NCBI RefSeq assembly: GCF_963678635.1
Contig: NW_026971233.1
Span: forward strand, 126,001-190,000
Length of the DNA: 64,000 nt
Direction: 5' to 3'
Source of the DNA: Symsagittifera roscoffensis
Taxonomy: Eukaryota > Xenacoelomorpha > Acoela > Convolutidae
The notes below the pieces were generated by a model that saw only the letters and a list, made by a program, of their open reading frames with translations, searched no databases and was not told the DNA's origin. This document shows positions 30,883 to 43,130 of this stretch, in pieces (the stretch's first letter is position 1; every line of letters starts with the position of its first letter). The position numbers were made by a program, and so were the translations under genes.

Positions 30883-31748
30883 TTGATACTACGTGCGACA
30901 GAAGACGTACAGAGGGAACTGAACCCAGACTGTAACCTGCGTGACCTTAACATCATCTATAACTTGATGACGACAGCCCCTAAGAGCAACGGAGAAGACA
31001 AAGTGGAGTTGGCTGGCTGGGTACCAGAGGACTGGGTCAAACCTGGTAGCTGTCTGGCAGACGTCTGCGGACTGGAAGGTCACATCTGTGGAGGTCTGGA
31101 TTGCATAAAGACCTTGTGGAAACAACACAAGCAATTGGCGGTATTGTTTGGAAACATTGTGATGAATGCGAGAACGGAAACGGAACTGATTGCAGATTGC
31201 CATGGATGAACCGAGGTGAATCTAGTGACTGCACTAGGGTTCTACAGCATAGTTGGTTTTTTAGAGTCACAATTGAATCTAGAACAAAGCATGAGATGGT
31301 CACGGCCATCAGCGTAGAAGCATTCCAAGGAGTTTTGCAGACTGAACAAAAGCACATAGGAAAAAGGAGGGAAGCGATCGAGACGGAAATGAACATCCGA
31401 CACAGTGAAACTTATCGCAGACCGACGGGAGCGCGATATTTGGTAGGATCGACATTAGCTCCAATGTGTAAGAGCAGATACCTAGTGCATTTCGTAGCTG
31501 TGGATGTGAAAAGTACGAGAACGATAGTGGATCAAGCCTTCTCAGTGCCAAAGTGCGTAAGACTATCGAGAATGTCAGATAAGTCTTATGAGTTACTCTG
31601 CAAAATGTTCTCAGCAGTTCCAGAGAGAACTAAAGAGGACTTAGAGTCGATACTGGGAGAGACGTTCATGGGATCACCAGTGGGAACTTCAGTGACTTTG
31701 AAATACAAAAGCAGAAAGGATCAACCGTCACGGATTACAAAGCATTAG
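30883..31748 (+). pseudogene. Copy B large C-terminal block
   Basis: Frames 30883-31209 and 31101-31748 cover the partner of copy A's 463-codon block: LADVCGLEGHICGGLDCIKTLWKQHKQLAVLFGN, IADCHG followed by an in-frame TGA (31207), then GVLQTEQKHIGKRREAIETEMN, GARYLVGSTLAPMCKSRYLVH, FSVPKCVRLSRMSDKSYELL and MFSAVPERTKEDLESILGETFM. Conservation is highest around the Cys/Tyr/Arg positions. Family unknown. Confidence 0.6.
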
Positions 31749-32346
31749 ATGAGAATGATGAAGTCCAGCGAGTGATGATGGAAGTAGAACCACTACTGGA
31801 AGCTTCGGGAAGCGTAATTGGAGGAGCATCATGTCAACACTTGATGAGTTTCCCTTCCATTGCTTGCTGCAAACATGGTGTTACCCCGGGCGTAGTAATC
31901 TGGTGTTGATCTGGGACTGTGGAGAGCTGCTCTCCATGGGTTTACCAGATTCATCTTGGCCCATAACGATAGTGATAGTGGGAGTTAGGATGGCGATATG
32001 ATGGCTGGAATCTCATGCGAAAGAGAACAATAGACAGGAAGCGCCGGCGAGAGAAGAATTACAGAGATTGGATTGTCTAAAAAGTTTAGATCTTTTTGAG
32101 ACAACGTGCAAAATCTTGAACATTCCGATGGAAGTGAAAATGATATGGGCCAGAAGACGACTGATGCCATGGTTTAGAGCCAACATGACTGCATGGTTGT
32201 ACGAACATGCTAAGAAGCATATGTCGAGACACAGCAGAGTGTACAGTGTGTATCAGCTGGACATTGGAGCAGGAGCTTTCAAGCGAGCTTTTAAAACCCA
32301 TCGGAAGGCAGTGACCACCGCAGTAAAAAGAACTTCTAGGGAGTGA
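31749..32346 (+). pseudogene. Copy B C-terminal alpha/beta and helical segment
   Basis: Readable in changing frames: NLVLIWDCGELLSMGLPDSSW (about 31900-31960), ITIVIVGVRMAI, then frame 32068-32346 with KSLDLFETTCKILNIPMEVKMIWARRRLMPWFRANMTAWLYEHAKKHM and HRKAVTTAVKRTS. Ends with a TGA at 32344-32346. Matches copy A 20133-20580. Confidence 0.55.
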
Positions 32347-32429
32347 ATATAACGGAAGGGAGAAAGAAGAGATGTTGAAGGAGGATTTGGAGAGAAACGT
32401 GAAGTTGTGACCGGGCTGTCCGGGGAGTA

Positions 32430-33335
32430 TGTGACATTCGACCAGAATGGACGGAAATGCCTTTTCAAATTTGTAGCCGCTGACCTGGAGAGTTGACAGT
32501 TTCAGAAGATTAGTAGCGTTATTTGAACGATTAGACGAATCAAGAAGGTCAGAAAATTCTGGAATTTTTAACTTTCAAATATTCGATTGGTGACGTCACA
32601 CTTCTGAGAAACGTCGAAACAGCTATTTTAGAAGAAAATCAGAAAGAAAACACAACAAAAATAGTTGCGATAGAGATAACGACGAGAAGTAATAAGACAG
32701 ACAACAGAAAATTAAGAGAGACCGCTCCGAGTTGTAACGATTGTGTCGCTACAATCGTTACAGATTATTTCACGCAAAACGTGAAGGGTGGAGGAACAGT
32801 GAGTACAGCCTTCCGGGATAGAAATAAGAGTGTTATTTCCCCGGATTCAGGAATCCGGAGGGGTCTCGAGACCTGAAATCGAACTGATAAAAACTAACTT
32901 TTAGCTTCCTGGTTATGTCCTGAATTTAATTAACATCCAGATTCATTTTCAGATAATGAGAAGCTAGGAATTGAGGGAAAGGGTTGATCCATCTTCGATC
33001 GAGATGATGATTTTTATCTACTGAAAAAAAACAATAGTAATATAAGAAATTGTAGTAGCACTTTTTTTAGGAGTAAACTCGTAGTCTGGGGATAATGAGA
33101 CCCAGCCATGAGCTCACTGATTTTGCATGTATTTAAGTTAATTTGAGCGTTCTGGTCGAAGTCGGAGAACAGTAACGTCGGAAAACAAAAGTCGGAGAAC
33201 AGTAACAGGAACACCACCAAAAGAACTGGCTTTGGTAGAGACGGTGAAAAGCATGTAGAGCATGATTAGACGCTGGCCAGTCGTTTTATAGCTTAGCTTT
33301 TTTCCGTCGATATGTACTTCCGGGCGAATGTTACA
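32430..33335 (+). repeat. Right terminal repeat of the central element (LTR-like, TG...CA)
   Basis: 906 bp from TGTGACATTCGACC to CGGGCGAATGTTACA. The two ends are themselves short imperfect inverted repeats, as in LTRs. It is collinear with the reverse complement of 4315-5102 and with 21596-22200. It contains the hairpin 32732-32763, a CCGGATTC-AG-GAATCCGG inverted repeat (32841-32858) and a GGTCTCGAGACC palindrome (32862-32873). CTGTCCGGGGAGTA just before it could be a priming tract, although it is not purine-pure. Confidence 0.8.
32732..32763. promoter_or_regulatory. 13-bp hairpin in the right terminal repeat
   Basis: TTGTAACGATTGT and ACAATCGTTACAG pair around loop GTCGCT. Relative to the left repeat one C-G pair is replaced by T-A, keeping the stem. 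The outermost pair is T-G. Confidence 0.7.
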
Positions 33336-33480
33336 ACAAGAGACCATGGTTATAGGGTCTTGAGCCACTGGTTATAGGGCCTATTTTTCTTTAACCTCAT
33401 TTGTGACTTAAGTAGGAGACTGTTACATAAATACCTCTCCGCTTCACTTATCTGACCCATGAAATTAGCGACCGACTCAC
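33336..33480. repeat. Right flank shares sequence with the left flank at 981-1340
   Basis: TCTTGAGCCACTGGTTATAGGG and CCTCATTTGTGA (33358-33407) match 981-1028. GTAGGAGACTGTTACA and CTCTCCG (33413-33443) match 1288-1315, with about 250 bp missing between. GGTTATAGGG also occurs twice 23 bp apart at 33348 and 33371. The same orientation on both sides of the element suggests a shared flanking repeat family. Confidence 0.65.
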
Positions 33481-35990
33481 AGTATTTAGTGGTGGAAATT
33501 GCTCGAGTGGCGCCACTGTCTTAATTTATTGTGATGCCTACTATCCTGAATACATTAAGCCGCATTAACTTGAAACAATTCCGGCAGAAAATAAAAAAAA
33601 TTCCCGGCTTCTGGCTCCAGTAGGTTTCCTAAAAACCGTATATAGGTACTTTTTTCCTTTTACACTGTGCTTTCCTTTTTTAATTCTTAACCCCACAGAT
33701 AGCAAGGTGTTTTGTTTTAATTGCACTCAAAAACGTCTTAAATTTTTTTCGTCCAAACATGCTATGCTTATGTGACTATTTTCCTGGTTCATAAAAACAT
33801 TATCCTGTTGTCCCGTGCATTGCACGTTTGTTTCCCCTTCCAAAACTTGATTTTTTTCCTGTCTGTATCTACTTCTGAAATTTTTCCTCAAGTGTCTATA
33901 ATAACTGCACTCTCCTGAATGGTTTGACGGCTGCAATAACATTTCCTTATTGGCCCAGTCCTTTGTTAAAGCTGCCGAGAAAAATAAACGCAAAACCAAT
34001 CCTAAAGTTTTTTATAGAAGATAAACTGTTAGCGTAATGATTGCAACTTCTCTAGTTATTCCCCAATAACGCAAGATCTGTGTTTCCAATTTTTGCGAAC
34101 CATTGAAAAAACAACCAGCTGTAGGGTAAAACTTTTAGGCCAAAATGGTCCAAATGATCATGCGCTTATTCCACGTTTTGACCTCCCTTCCTGTTATTGC
34201 CTTCCGACTATGTTTCATAAGGGGTGACAAGTGACTGTTTTTCGAATCTTTATCCGTGAAAAGACCTCCATCACCATTATCGAAGGTGCTCAAATTTGCA
34301 TATTGTTCGCGGGTTTCTCTAAATCTTTTTGGCGTGCCGTTCAATTTCAGTTGTTTTGCATATGATAACCAGGACCCACTACATTATTCAAAAGCATTGG
34401 GATAGACATTATAGCAAAGCGTGAGAGTTTAATTGCAATAAATTACTCTGCTGATTAGGTCCATAAATCTTATGTGCGACTCGCTGCCATTATTTGTATT
34501 TTCCACCGGTACTTCTTCTGTGCAGAGGGATAATTCGGCAAATTTGACCTGTTTTTTTGCAATGGTTATATGTACAATAAGCCCCCCGGCCTTTCATAGT
34601 GATGACCTCTAGGCTAAATTTTGCTATAATAAAAATTTTTCACGAGTAGTCCCTGAGTTAGGTTTTGATCCCTTAAATTATGAACAGCAAACGAAATCTT
34701 TTTTTGGAGCTTTCAGTTTGCCCTGATAGCTAGTTACTAATCTTTGTTGTCAAGACCAAAGCGCTACTCGATTTCGAAAATTGTGCTAAGGAAATTACTG
34801 GTCCTCCAGTTGATTTCAGATCGTTTATGTAAGTTACCGAATCTACTTTGAAACTCCTGTTCCCAACTTTCTCTCTTGTGACATTCTCATTTTGTCCTAA
34901 AAAACAAACGCACTACCAGTATTTAGTATACACTACCAGTATTTACTATATTTTACTTGCGCATACAAGGTCCCGATGGTTAATTCATTATTGATTGGAA
35001 TTGAGCCCAGAGTTATTTCATTAGTAGGCGAAATCCACTCAACTGGATATACATATCTGACTCCTCTAGTGTTACCTTTCCTCATGAAATTTTTCGATAA
35101 TTTAATTTTGTAACTATTTGTAGTCTCTGATCCAAAATGTAAATTTATCCTCCTTTTCAAAGTCTGGTGATTTAACCTATTTTGTAACCCATATTTTCTC
35201 TCATTCTGATTCACTCAGTGAAGAGAAAGTAGGATTAAGATTGGAGAAATCATGCAGGTAGGTTGCAGTATCCTACCAGCTGCTTTTTTAAGGGCCGTCA
35301 CTAAAAATGGCGCCAAATACATGCAATACTTTAGCCACAATTCTGATGCCAACGGTTCAAACAGTAATTCCCCTCTTTTGAACGTTTCTGGTTTCCCTTT
35401 TTCTTGAGAGCAATTGCTATTTTTGTTCAAGAATATTCTTTCAGTCTTCTATTAATGTTTTCAAAATCATATGCAATGAAAAGTTCGCCCGCCAGTTAGT
35501 TTTCGGCAAACAAGTATAAAAAATGCTGGTTACTTCGCCAAAAAAGGCTTACTTGTTTTTCATGATAAGGATATTTACTTTGTTTTCACGAGTAATTTAT
35601 GTAAACAAAAACATAACTATTATCAAGGTTTTTCTAAATCCTCCATGATACTTTTCATGGCCTTCCGCTTTTCGTTATTCATACATCCGTATGCCTTCCA
35701 AAAAAACTTTGCTTGAGTTTTTACTTTTACTTTATGTTTTAGTTTATCCACGAACCCTAAGTCCGTTGCGCTGCATCAAAAGACACGGTTTTTGTTTATC
35801 AAACATTATCTGTGCTTTTTTCTTTTGTTCAGATGACAATTATGCACCATCCAGAGCAGGGAATTTGTCAAATTAAAAAGGCTTTTGATGCTGCTTTCGT
35901 TCCTTGCTACTTGAGCCCGTTTACTTGAATCTGATTTCTGTCATGGTATATAAAAATCGATTCAAATCGAATGTTCAGGACCTCCATTCA
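33481..35990 (-). pseudogene. Decayed minus-strand retroelement sequence
   Basis: AT-rich sequence with short minus-strand frames at 33727-33999, 34135-34344, 34933-35214 and 35215-35430. The 35300-35520 part is clearly related to 38650-38840 in the tandem array, so this is a worn extension of the same family. No RT or integrase motif can be named with confidence. A 21-bp duplication (ACACTACCAGTATTTA) lies at about 34911-34947. Confidence 0.4.
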
Positions 35991-36299
35991 AATTTTTCCT
36001 CGGTTTACGCTAACCAGTGAATCAGCTATCAGTAGTCCGGTTTTTTCTTTGAATTCCTGAAGGCCTTCAAATGAAACTTATGTGCTACTCAAAACGGCAA
36101 TTTCTACTAGTTTTGATGACAATTTTTACTAGTTTTTCATGTCTGCTGGGGAATTTTGCATTTCGCTCTGCTATTGTAAAGGTTCGGACACCGGTCGTTG
36201 TCTGTGCTAATATAGGTAGCGCTGTCCGATGTTTCGTACTTTACAGCAATTTTTGGCCAATATTTAGAACACATTCTTGATCTAACATGAAGTCCAAAC

Positions 36300-36780
36300 C
36301 AAAAAGGCAGGGTCAGCAGTTATCTTGAGTTTCATTTGGATTTGGATGTCGAGACTGCCAAATACTTCAACGCTGAATTTTTAGCCGCTTTTACTATAAT
36401 TAAAAAAAACTTTATGCTTTCCGGCTTTCCAAGCCGTTAAAAAGTGTCAAAACGTATGAGTGAAATGCTACTCCCACTGTCTAACAGTCTTGTTACCGAT
36501 TTACCATTCAAAAACAGCTCCACCTTGAAAATTTTGTTTTTTTTTGTTAGTGGAAAACACCCTGATTACGTTGGTTTGTTACGTCCATTTATTCCAAGGG
36601 CAATTTCGTTTAAGCAGGGTAGAACTTCCACTTTAGCCCACGTAGTCGACATTTGTCATAGTTTATTCCTTTCTGGGATTGTCATTTCTTTCGATCGTAT
36701 TTGGTCCTGGGGTGAGATTTCTTGCTCGGTCTCCTGATCTTTGTTCCTTATATCGGTTTACATTGCGTTTCGTTCCTCCC
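36300..36780 (-). pseudogene. Unit 1 gag-protease remnant, heavily mutated
   Basis: Minus-strand relic equivalent to 39300-39790 in unit 2. The protease and knuckle region can be aligned at DNA level but frames are lost. The plus-strand frame 36444-36737 is a shadow. Confidence 0.4.
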
Positions 36781-38546
36781 CAGTGCCTCCAGGGTAAGAA
36801 ATTCTTTAAAATATTTAAACAAAATTGAAATTAATTTGCGAAAACAACTAAGAGAAGATCATAACTAAAGTTGATCAATTTAACAAGATTTAGATACATA
36901 CCAGCAATGTAGAAGATGTTGCCGTAGTCACAATCCTCACTGGATTTAAAGTATGGATCTAAAATCTCAGCAAAGGGAACTCATTGAAATATACCAATGG
37001 CCAACTCGATGTTGAACTCCCATACGAATCCTGGTCACGTGGCGCTTCACATATATAAGTCAAACGCTACCTCGCTATTCGATGAATAGTTGAGAATACA
37101 CGTAGTCTCGCTCTACTTAAAAAAACAAATCCTTGTACAAATCTGAAATCTTGACACGATCACTCAACCCGACATAGAAACACGAAACCCACTTCTGTAT
37201 TACAAGCAATTGTACCCGTTCTTTCTAAATGAAGACAGTTACTCCACAACACGAGCAACTTTCTTCCTTTTCATTCATGTAACCACTGCTTCAAAAAAAT
37301 CTACTCCAAGAATCAAGAAACTTCTCCATCCATTCTTTGCAATGACGAACATTAAAACTTAAAAAATTTCTAATCCCGGATGAGTGGAATCATTTTAAAA
37401 CTAGTATTTCTATCCAATTATTTTACTGATAAAACTATCTCTACAAAATACTTCTTTGGAACCAATAATGATCAATAACTATAATCTACAATAGTTTGTA
37501 AGTATGAAACTATTGATAATTTCAGCCAGGACAGAACAAATTTCTCTTAGCAAACAGTTGCTTTTCTCCAGAACATTTCCTGATATCTAACCTCTAAAAT
37601 ACCTGAGTACACTAGATCTATTGAGACGAGGATATAAAAGAGTAAGATTAAGATCGATATTAGAATAAGAAGCTGCTCAAACCTATCAGGCCAAAATATG
37701 ATAGCGTGAAAAACAGATGGTGTACTTCATCCGAAATTACTCTATGAGTTAACCAACCCGGACTTAAACTAAACTGGTTTTACTAGACAAACTACTGCAT
37801 GATCCAAGCGCTTAATTCAGAGCGAATAAGTCAACCATTCTGTAACTAATCCCAAAACGAAATTCCGAGACCAGAAATTCGGATATTTCTATGTATCATG
37901 CAGAGATATTTTTCTACCTAAAAATTATAGAGTATAAAAAAAATCGACTAATCTGCGAATCAGAAAACCCTTAGAGTCGATTGTACAGTAATTTCGACAT
38001 TGAGAAGCCTGAACATGGGCCTGTTAATCTTCCCACCCACAATCTCACAGCGGTTGCCCCAGATATCCACGCGTAATCCTTGAAGCTCTGTGGTTTTCGG
38101 TGAAAGAAACGCAACGGTATTGATAGAAGAAACTAGGTCGCTTCTAAATCTGGAAAAAATTTCTCGGGCTTACAGAAGTATATAAACTGAGCTGTTGTTT
38201 TAGCGGTTGCTCAACGAACGTGCCTAGGAGTAGGATTGAATGATTTGAAAACCGTAATTTCAAGCTGAGATTGAATAGTGTTGATGATATTGTCACTATT
38301 TCCAGTTTTTGTCGCTTCAGATAAGTGGTAATTGAAATCTTTAGATGATCCTAATTCTTAAGTAAGCAAGTAATCATAAAAAAGCTCGCAAAAAATAAGC
38401 TTAGAGTTTTTGCAAACACCTTTACAGCATTTTAAAATCTTGGAGTCCTTTTCAGCTACATAAATTAATCATTTCAGGTGAGTTTTATGGCATCGGATAT
38501 AAAACAGAAGTTGTCGAAAAGCACTTCCGGATCTTTTCAGAATGCG

Positions 38547-39093
38547 TCACCGATGTATTGTCGAAGTTGCTCTTTGTGGAGTAGTCTTGCTAAGAATCAT
38601 ATGCTTCGAAAACTGCTTTTCTTTAGTGCCGTCTTTGAAAATGATGCCACATACATGCAATACTTTAGCCTGAATTCTGATGCCACCGGTTCGAACAATA
38701 ATTCTCCGCTTTTTAATGTTTCTGGTTTCTCTTTTGCTTGAGTGCAATTGCTATTTTTGCTCAAGATTCTTCTTTCAGTCTTTCAGTCTTATCAATGTTT
38801 TCAAAATCATATACGATAAAAATTTCGCCAATTAGTTTTCTTAAGCATAAAAAAAATGGCGAACTCATGGCGAGCTGTCGTTCCTTGCTGGTAATGACTC
38901 CGTTTAGTTGAATCTGATTTCTGTTATGGTTTATAAAAATTGCTTCAATTCTCATGTTCATGACCTTCAGGCAATTTTTTCCTTGGTTTACGCTAACCAG
39001 TGAATCAGCTACCCGTATTCCGGTTTTTTTGTTCGAGTTCCTGAATGCCTCCAATTGAAATTTCTGCGCTGTTGAAAACGTTACCGTTTTCAT
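38547..39093 (-). pseudogene. Retroelement fragment downstream of the protease
   Basis: Frames 38761-39093 and 38547-38747 follow the protease relic on the same strand. They have no diagnostic motif. The 38547-38747 part (KHMILSKT.QRATSTIHR) is kept in all four units and at 35215-35430, so it is a conserved piece of the family. Confidence 0.35.
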
Positions 39094-39198
39094 TCTTGAT
39101 CACGATCTCTCATGGTTTTTCATGTCTGCTAGGGACTCTTGCATTTCTCTCGGCTATTGTAAAGGTTCGGACACCCGACGTTGTTTGTGCTGATATAG

Positions 39199-39783
39199 TT
39201 AGTGCTGTCCAATGTTTCGTACTGTATAGCAATTTTCGCCAATATTTAGAATACTTTCTTGATCTAGCATGACGTCCAAACCAAAAAGGCGGGTCAAACA
39301 GCTATTCGCCGTTACTAAAAACTCTAGGGTGAACTCTCCGGACATTTGGATTTGGATGTCGAGATTGTCAACTATTTTCAACGATGAATTGTTAGCCACT
39401 AACATTTTAAAACTAAAAGCCTTTATGCTTCCCGGTTTTCCTACCCGTTCACACGTGTCAAAATTTATGAGCAAAATGCAACTCCCACTGTCTAACAGCC
39501 CTATTGCTAATTTCCCATTCAAATAACTCCATATTGAAGCACTTTGTTTTGTAAGTGGAACACACCCTGATTGCGTTGGTTTGTTCCGTCCTTTTATTCC
39601 ACAGGCGATTTCATTTATGCTGCGTTGAACTTCCACAAGTAAAACAATTACGGCAGTTCTTTGCACAATGGCCCTTTTGCCCACAGAGTCGACCTTTGTC
39701 ATAAGTTTTCCCCTTCTGGGATTGTCTTTTCTTTCGCGCGTATTTGATCTTGGGGTGGGAGTTCTTGTTTGATCTTTGTTCAC
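39199..39783 (-). pseudogene. Gag zinc knuckle and retropepsin-like protease, second family
   Basis: A 194-codon minus-strand frame. Residues 1-45 are basic. Residues about 88-172 match a retroviral-type aspartic protease: LAIGLLDSGSC with the active-site Asp98-Ser-Gly, and LFGLDVM (about 167-172) as the second conserved motif. In another frame at about 39640-39695 the DNA reads Cys-x4-His-x4-Cys followed by Cys-x2-Cys-x2-Cys-Gly, a damaged nucleocapsid knuckle. This family is unrelated in detail to the central element's protease. Frame loss upstream and lack of RT in the unit show it is a relic. Confidence 0.6.
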
Positions 39784-41480
39784 TATATCTTTGTTCCCCA
39801 GTGCCTCCAGGTTGAGAAATTCTTTAAAATAATCGAACTACCCTAAAGCGTTTTTGCGAAAACAACTAAAATAACATCATTGATATAGATACATAAACGC
39901 AAAGTAAAAGATTTCTTAGAGCAAACGAAACGAGCAGCAAAGGGAGATGAAAACTCGATGACTTTCCGAACTTGGAATGGCACTGCTATTGTATGGTTGC
40001 CGTAGTCACAATCCTGCCCGGTTTTAAATATGAACCTATTACCGCAGCAAAAACAAATTCAATGGAACAGACCAACGGCCAACTCGATGTTCAACTCACA
40101 TACGAATCTAGTCACGTGGCGCTTCACATAGAGAAGTCAAAACCCACCTCACTGTTCGATGAAAAAATGAGAAATCACGTAGTCTTGCTCTACTTAAAAA
40201 AAACAACACAACTTGAAAAAATCTGAAATCTTGACACAATCACTCAACCCGACAAGGAAACACGAAACCCACTTCTGTAATACGAGAAATTGCACCGCTT
40301 CTTTCTCAATGAAGACAATTACTCCACAACACGAGCAACTGTTTCTTTCTCTTCTTTCATGCAATCATTGCTTCAAAAAATCTACTTCAAGAATCAAGAA
40401 ACTTCTCCATCCATCCATCGCAATAACGAACAATAAATCCTAAGAAAATTCTAAACCCCGGATGCGTGGAACCGGTATAAAATTAGTATTTGTATCCAAT
40501 TATTTTACTGATAGGACTATCTCTATAAAAAAATTCTTACTAACCAACAATGATCAATCATAATAACTTACATGAGTTTGTGAGTCTAAAACTAATTATA
40601 GTTTCAGCCAGAACAGAATGATTTTAACGTAGCAAACAGTTGCTATTTTCCAGAACAGTTCGTTATATATAACATCGCAACTACCAGTGTATACTAGATC
40701 TGTTGAGACTAGGAAATATGAGAGTAAGACTAAGACCGGTATTAGACTAAGAAGCTGCAAGAATCTATCCGGTCAAAATTATGATGGAGAGTTAACCACC
40801 CCGGACCTAACAAAACTGGTATTATTGGACAAAGCACTAAACTTTATCAGACGGTGTACTTTATCCGAAAACACTCTATGAGTTAACCACGCCGGACTTA
40901 ACTTAACTGGTATTTTTGGACAAAGTACTGCGTGAGCCATTTCTTAATTTAGAGCAAATAAGTCAACCATACTGTAACTAGTAACGAAAAGAAATGCCGA
41001 GACCGGAAATCCTGCAGAGATATTTTTCTACGTAAACAAATTTTGGAGTATATGAAAAAATCGACTTACCTGCCAAACAGAAAACGGTTAGAGTCGGTTG
41101 TACAGTAATTTCGACATTGAGGAGCCTGAGCGCGGGCCTGTTAATCATCCCACCATTAATCTCACAGATATACACGCGTAATCCATGAAGCTCTGTGATT
41201 TTCAGTGAAAGAAACGCAACGGTTTTGATGAAAGAAACTAGGTCGCTTTTAAATCTAGAAAAGTTTTCGCGGACTTACAGAAGTTTATAAAGGGAGCCGT
41301 TTTTATCGGTTGCTCAACGAACGTGCCTAGGAGAAGGAATGAATGATTTTAAACCCGTAATTTCAAGCTGAGATTGAATAGTGTTGATGATATTGTCATT
41401 TTTCCCAGTTTTTGTCCCTTCAGCCAAGTGGTACTTGAAATCTTTAAAAGATCTCCTTTTCTTAACTAAGCGAGTAATCA

Positions 41481-41852
41481 TTAAAAAAATTGCAAAAAAA
41501 TAAGCCTAGAGTTTTTGCCATCATTTTTACAGCATTTTAATTTCTGGGAGTCTTTTTCAGCTACATAAAATAATCCTCTGATGTGAATTTTATGGCCTCG
41601 GAAATAAAACAGAACTGGGCGCAAAATTCTTTCGGATTTTTTTACAATGCGCCACCGATGTTTTGTCGATGTTGCTCTTTGTTGATTAGTTTTGCTAAGA
41701 ATCATATGCTTCGAAAACTGAACACGATGGTGACTGTATAAGGACGCTGTCGCTGACCTTCTCGATTGTTCTGAGAGTGGTCGACGAGTTAGTGGTTGTG
41801 ATGATGCTGATGCTGTTGCTGCTGCGGTTCCTTGTGATACTGCAGTTGACAA
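41481..41852 (-). pseudogene. Unit 2 copy of the conserved KHMILSKT fragment
   Basis: 123-codon minus-strand frame, including FSKHMILSKTNQQRATSTKHRW and a Ser/Ala/Thr start from a CAG/CAA-like repeat. Copies at 44704-45027 and 48338-48580 keep the same frame. It may be a decayed coding piece, or non-coding sequence kept open by recent duplication. Confidence 0.3.
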
Positions 41853-42599
41853 GGTTCCTAACTGTTCTCAGGGTGTCAATCTTTTCTGATGGTTTGTAAC
41901 ACTGAAATATGCGTATTTGAGTATCATTGTTCCTGAAAAAAAAACTTGATCATGTTCCTCCTTTTTTTGTTCCACGGTATTTCCTTGAAATCCCTTAGGG
42001 TTAACATCTGCATAATTACTGCTGCTACACTAATTGAATAGCTGCATTGCCGTGTTTTGCTATTTTTGTACGAAATTTTCAAACTCCAGTATAGTTCTAT
42101 CGATCATTTCTGTGAAACTAGTCTTTGCACTGTTCAATATTTATTTGCTAAATCTTTTACTGCTATTTCGTCAAGGCATCTATAAGTTTTCGATCTTTAT
42201 CTGATCCTGTCGACTAGCGATTCCAAAATTGTTGCGCCATACTTTTCTCGGTCAATGAAATGTCATATGTCCTCGGTTTACGCTAGCCATTAAGTTTCAT
42301 AATTTTTCCTCGGTTTACGCTAACCAGTGAATCAGCTATCAGTAGTCCGGTTTTTTCTTTGAATTCCTGAAGGCCTTCAAATGAAACTCATGTGCTACTC
42401 AAAACGGCAATTTTTACTAGTTTTGATGACAATTTCTACTAGTTTTTCATGTCTGCTGGGCAATTTTGCATTTCTCTCTGCTATTGTAAAGGTTCGGACA
42501 CCGGTCGTTGTCTGTGCTGATATAGGTAGCGCTGTCCGATGTTTCGTACTTTATAGCAATTTTTGGCCAATATTTAGAACACATTCTTGATCTAACATG

Positions 42600-43130
42600 A
42601 AGTCCAAACCAAGAAGGCAGGGTCAGCAGTTATCTTGAGTTTCATTTGGATTTGGATGTCGAGACTACCAAATACTTCAACGCTGAATTGTTAGCCGCTA
42701 TTTCTATGATAAAAAAACTTTATGCTTTCCGGCTTTCCAAGCCGTTCAAAAGTGTCAAAACGTTTGAGTGAAGTGCTACTCCCACTGTCCAACAGTCCTG
42801 TTACCGATTTACCATTCAAAAACAGCTCCACCTTGAAAAATTTGTTTTTTTTTCGTTAGTGGAAAACACCCTGATTACGTTGGTTTGTTTCGTCCATTTA
42901 TTCCAAGTGCAATTTCGTTTAAGCAGGGTAGAACTTCCACAAGAAAAACAATTACGGCAGGTTTTTGCTCAATGGCCCTTTGGCCCACGTAGTCGACATT
43001 TGTCATAGTTTATTCCTTTCTGGGATTGTCATTTTTTTCGTGCGTATTTGGTCCTGGGGTGAGATTTCTTGCTCGGTCTCCTGATCTTTAACCCTTTATC
43101 GGTTTACATTGCGTTTCGTTCCTCCCTAGT
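42600..43130 (-). pseudogene. Unit 3 gag-protease remnant
   Basis: Aligns with 36300-36780 and more distantly with 39300-39800. Many frame breaks. Confidence 0.4.

Noticed and set aside
4315-33335. Polinton/Maverick element because of long inverted ends and an integrase
   Set aside because: No protein-primed DNA polymerase, packaging ATPase or capsid genes. An RT/RNase H set is present instead.
33727-33999. Possible integrase zinc finger on the minus strand (NHSGECSYYRH)
   Set aside because: His/Cys spacing does not fit HHCC and no catalytic core follows.
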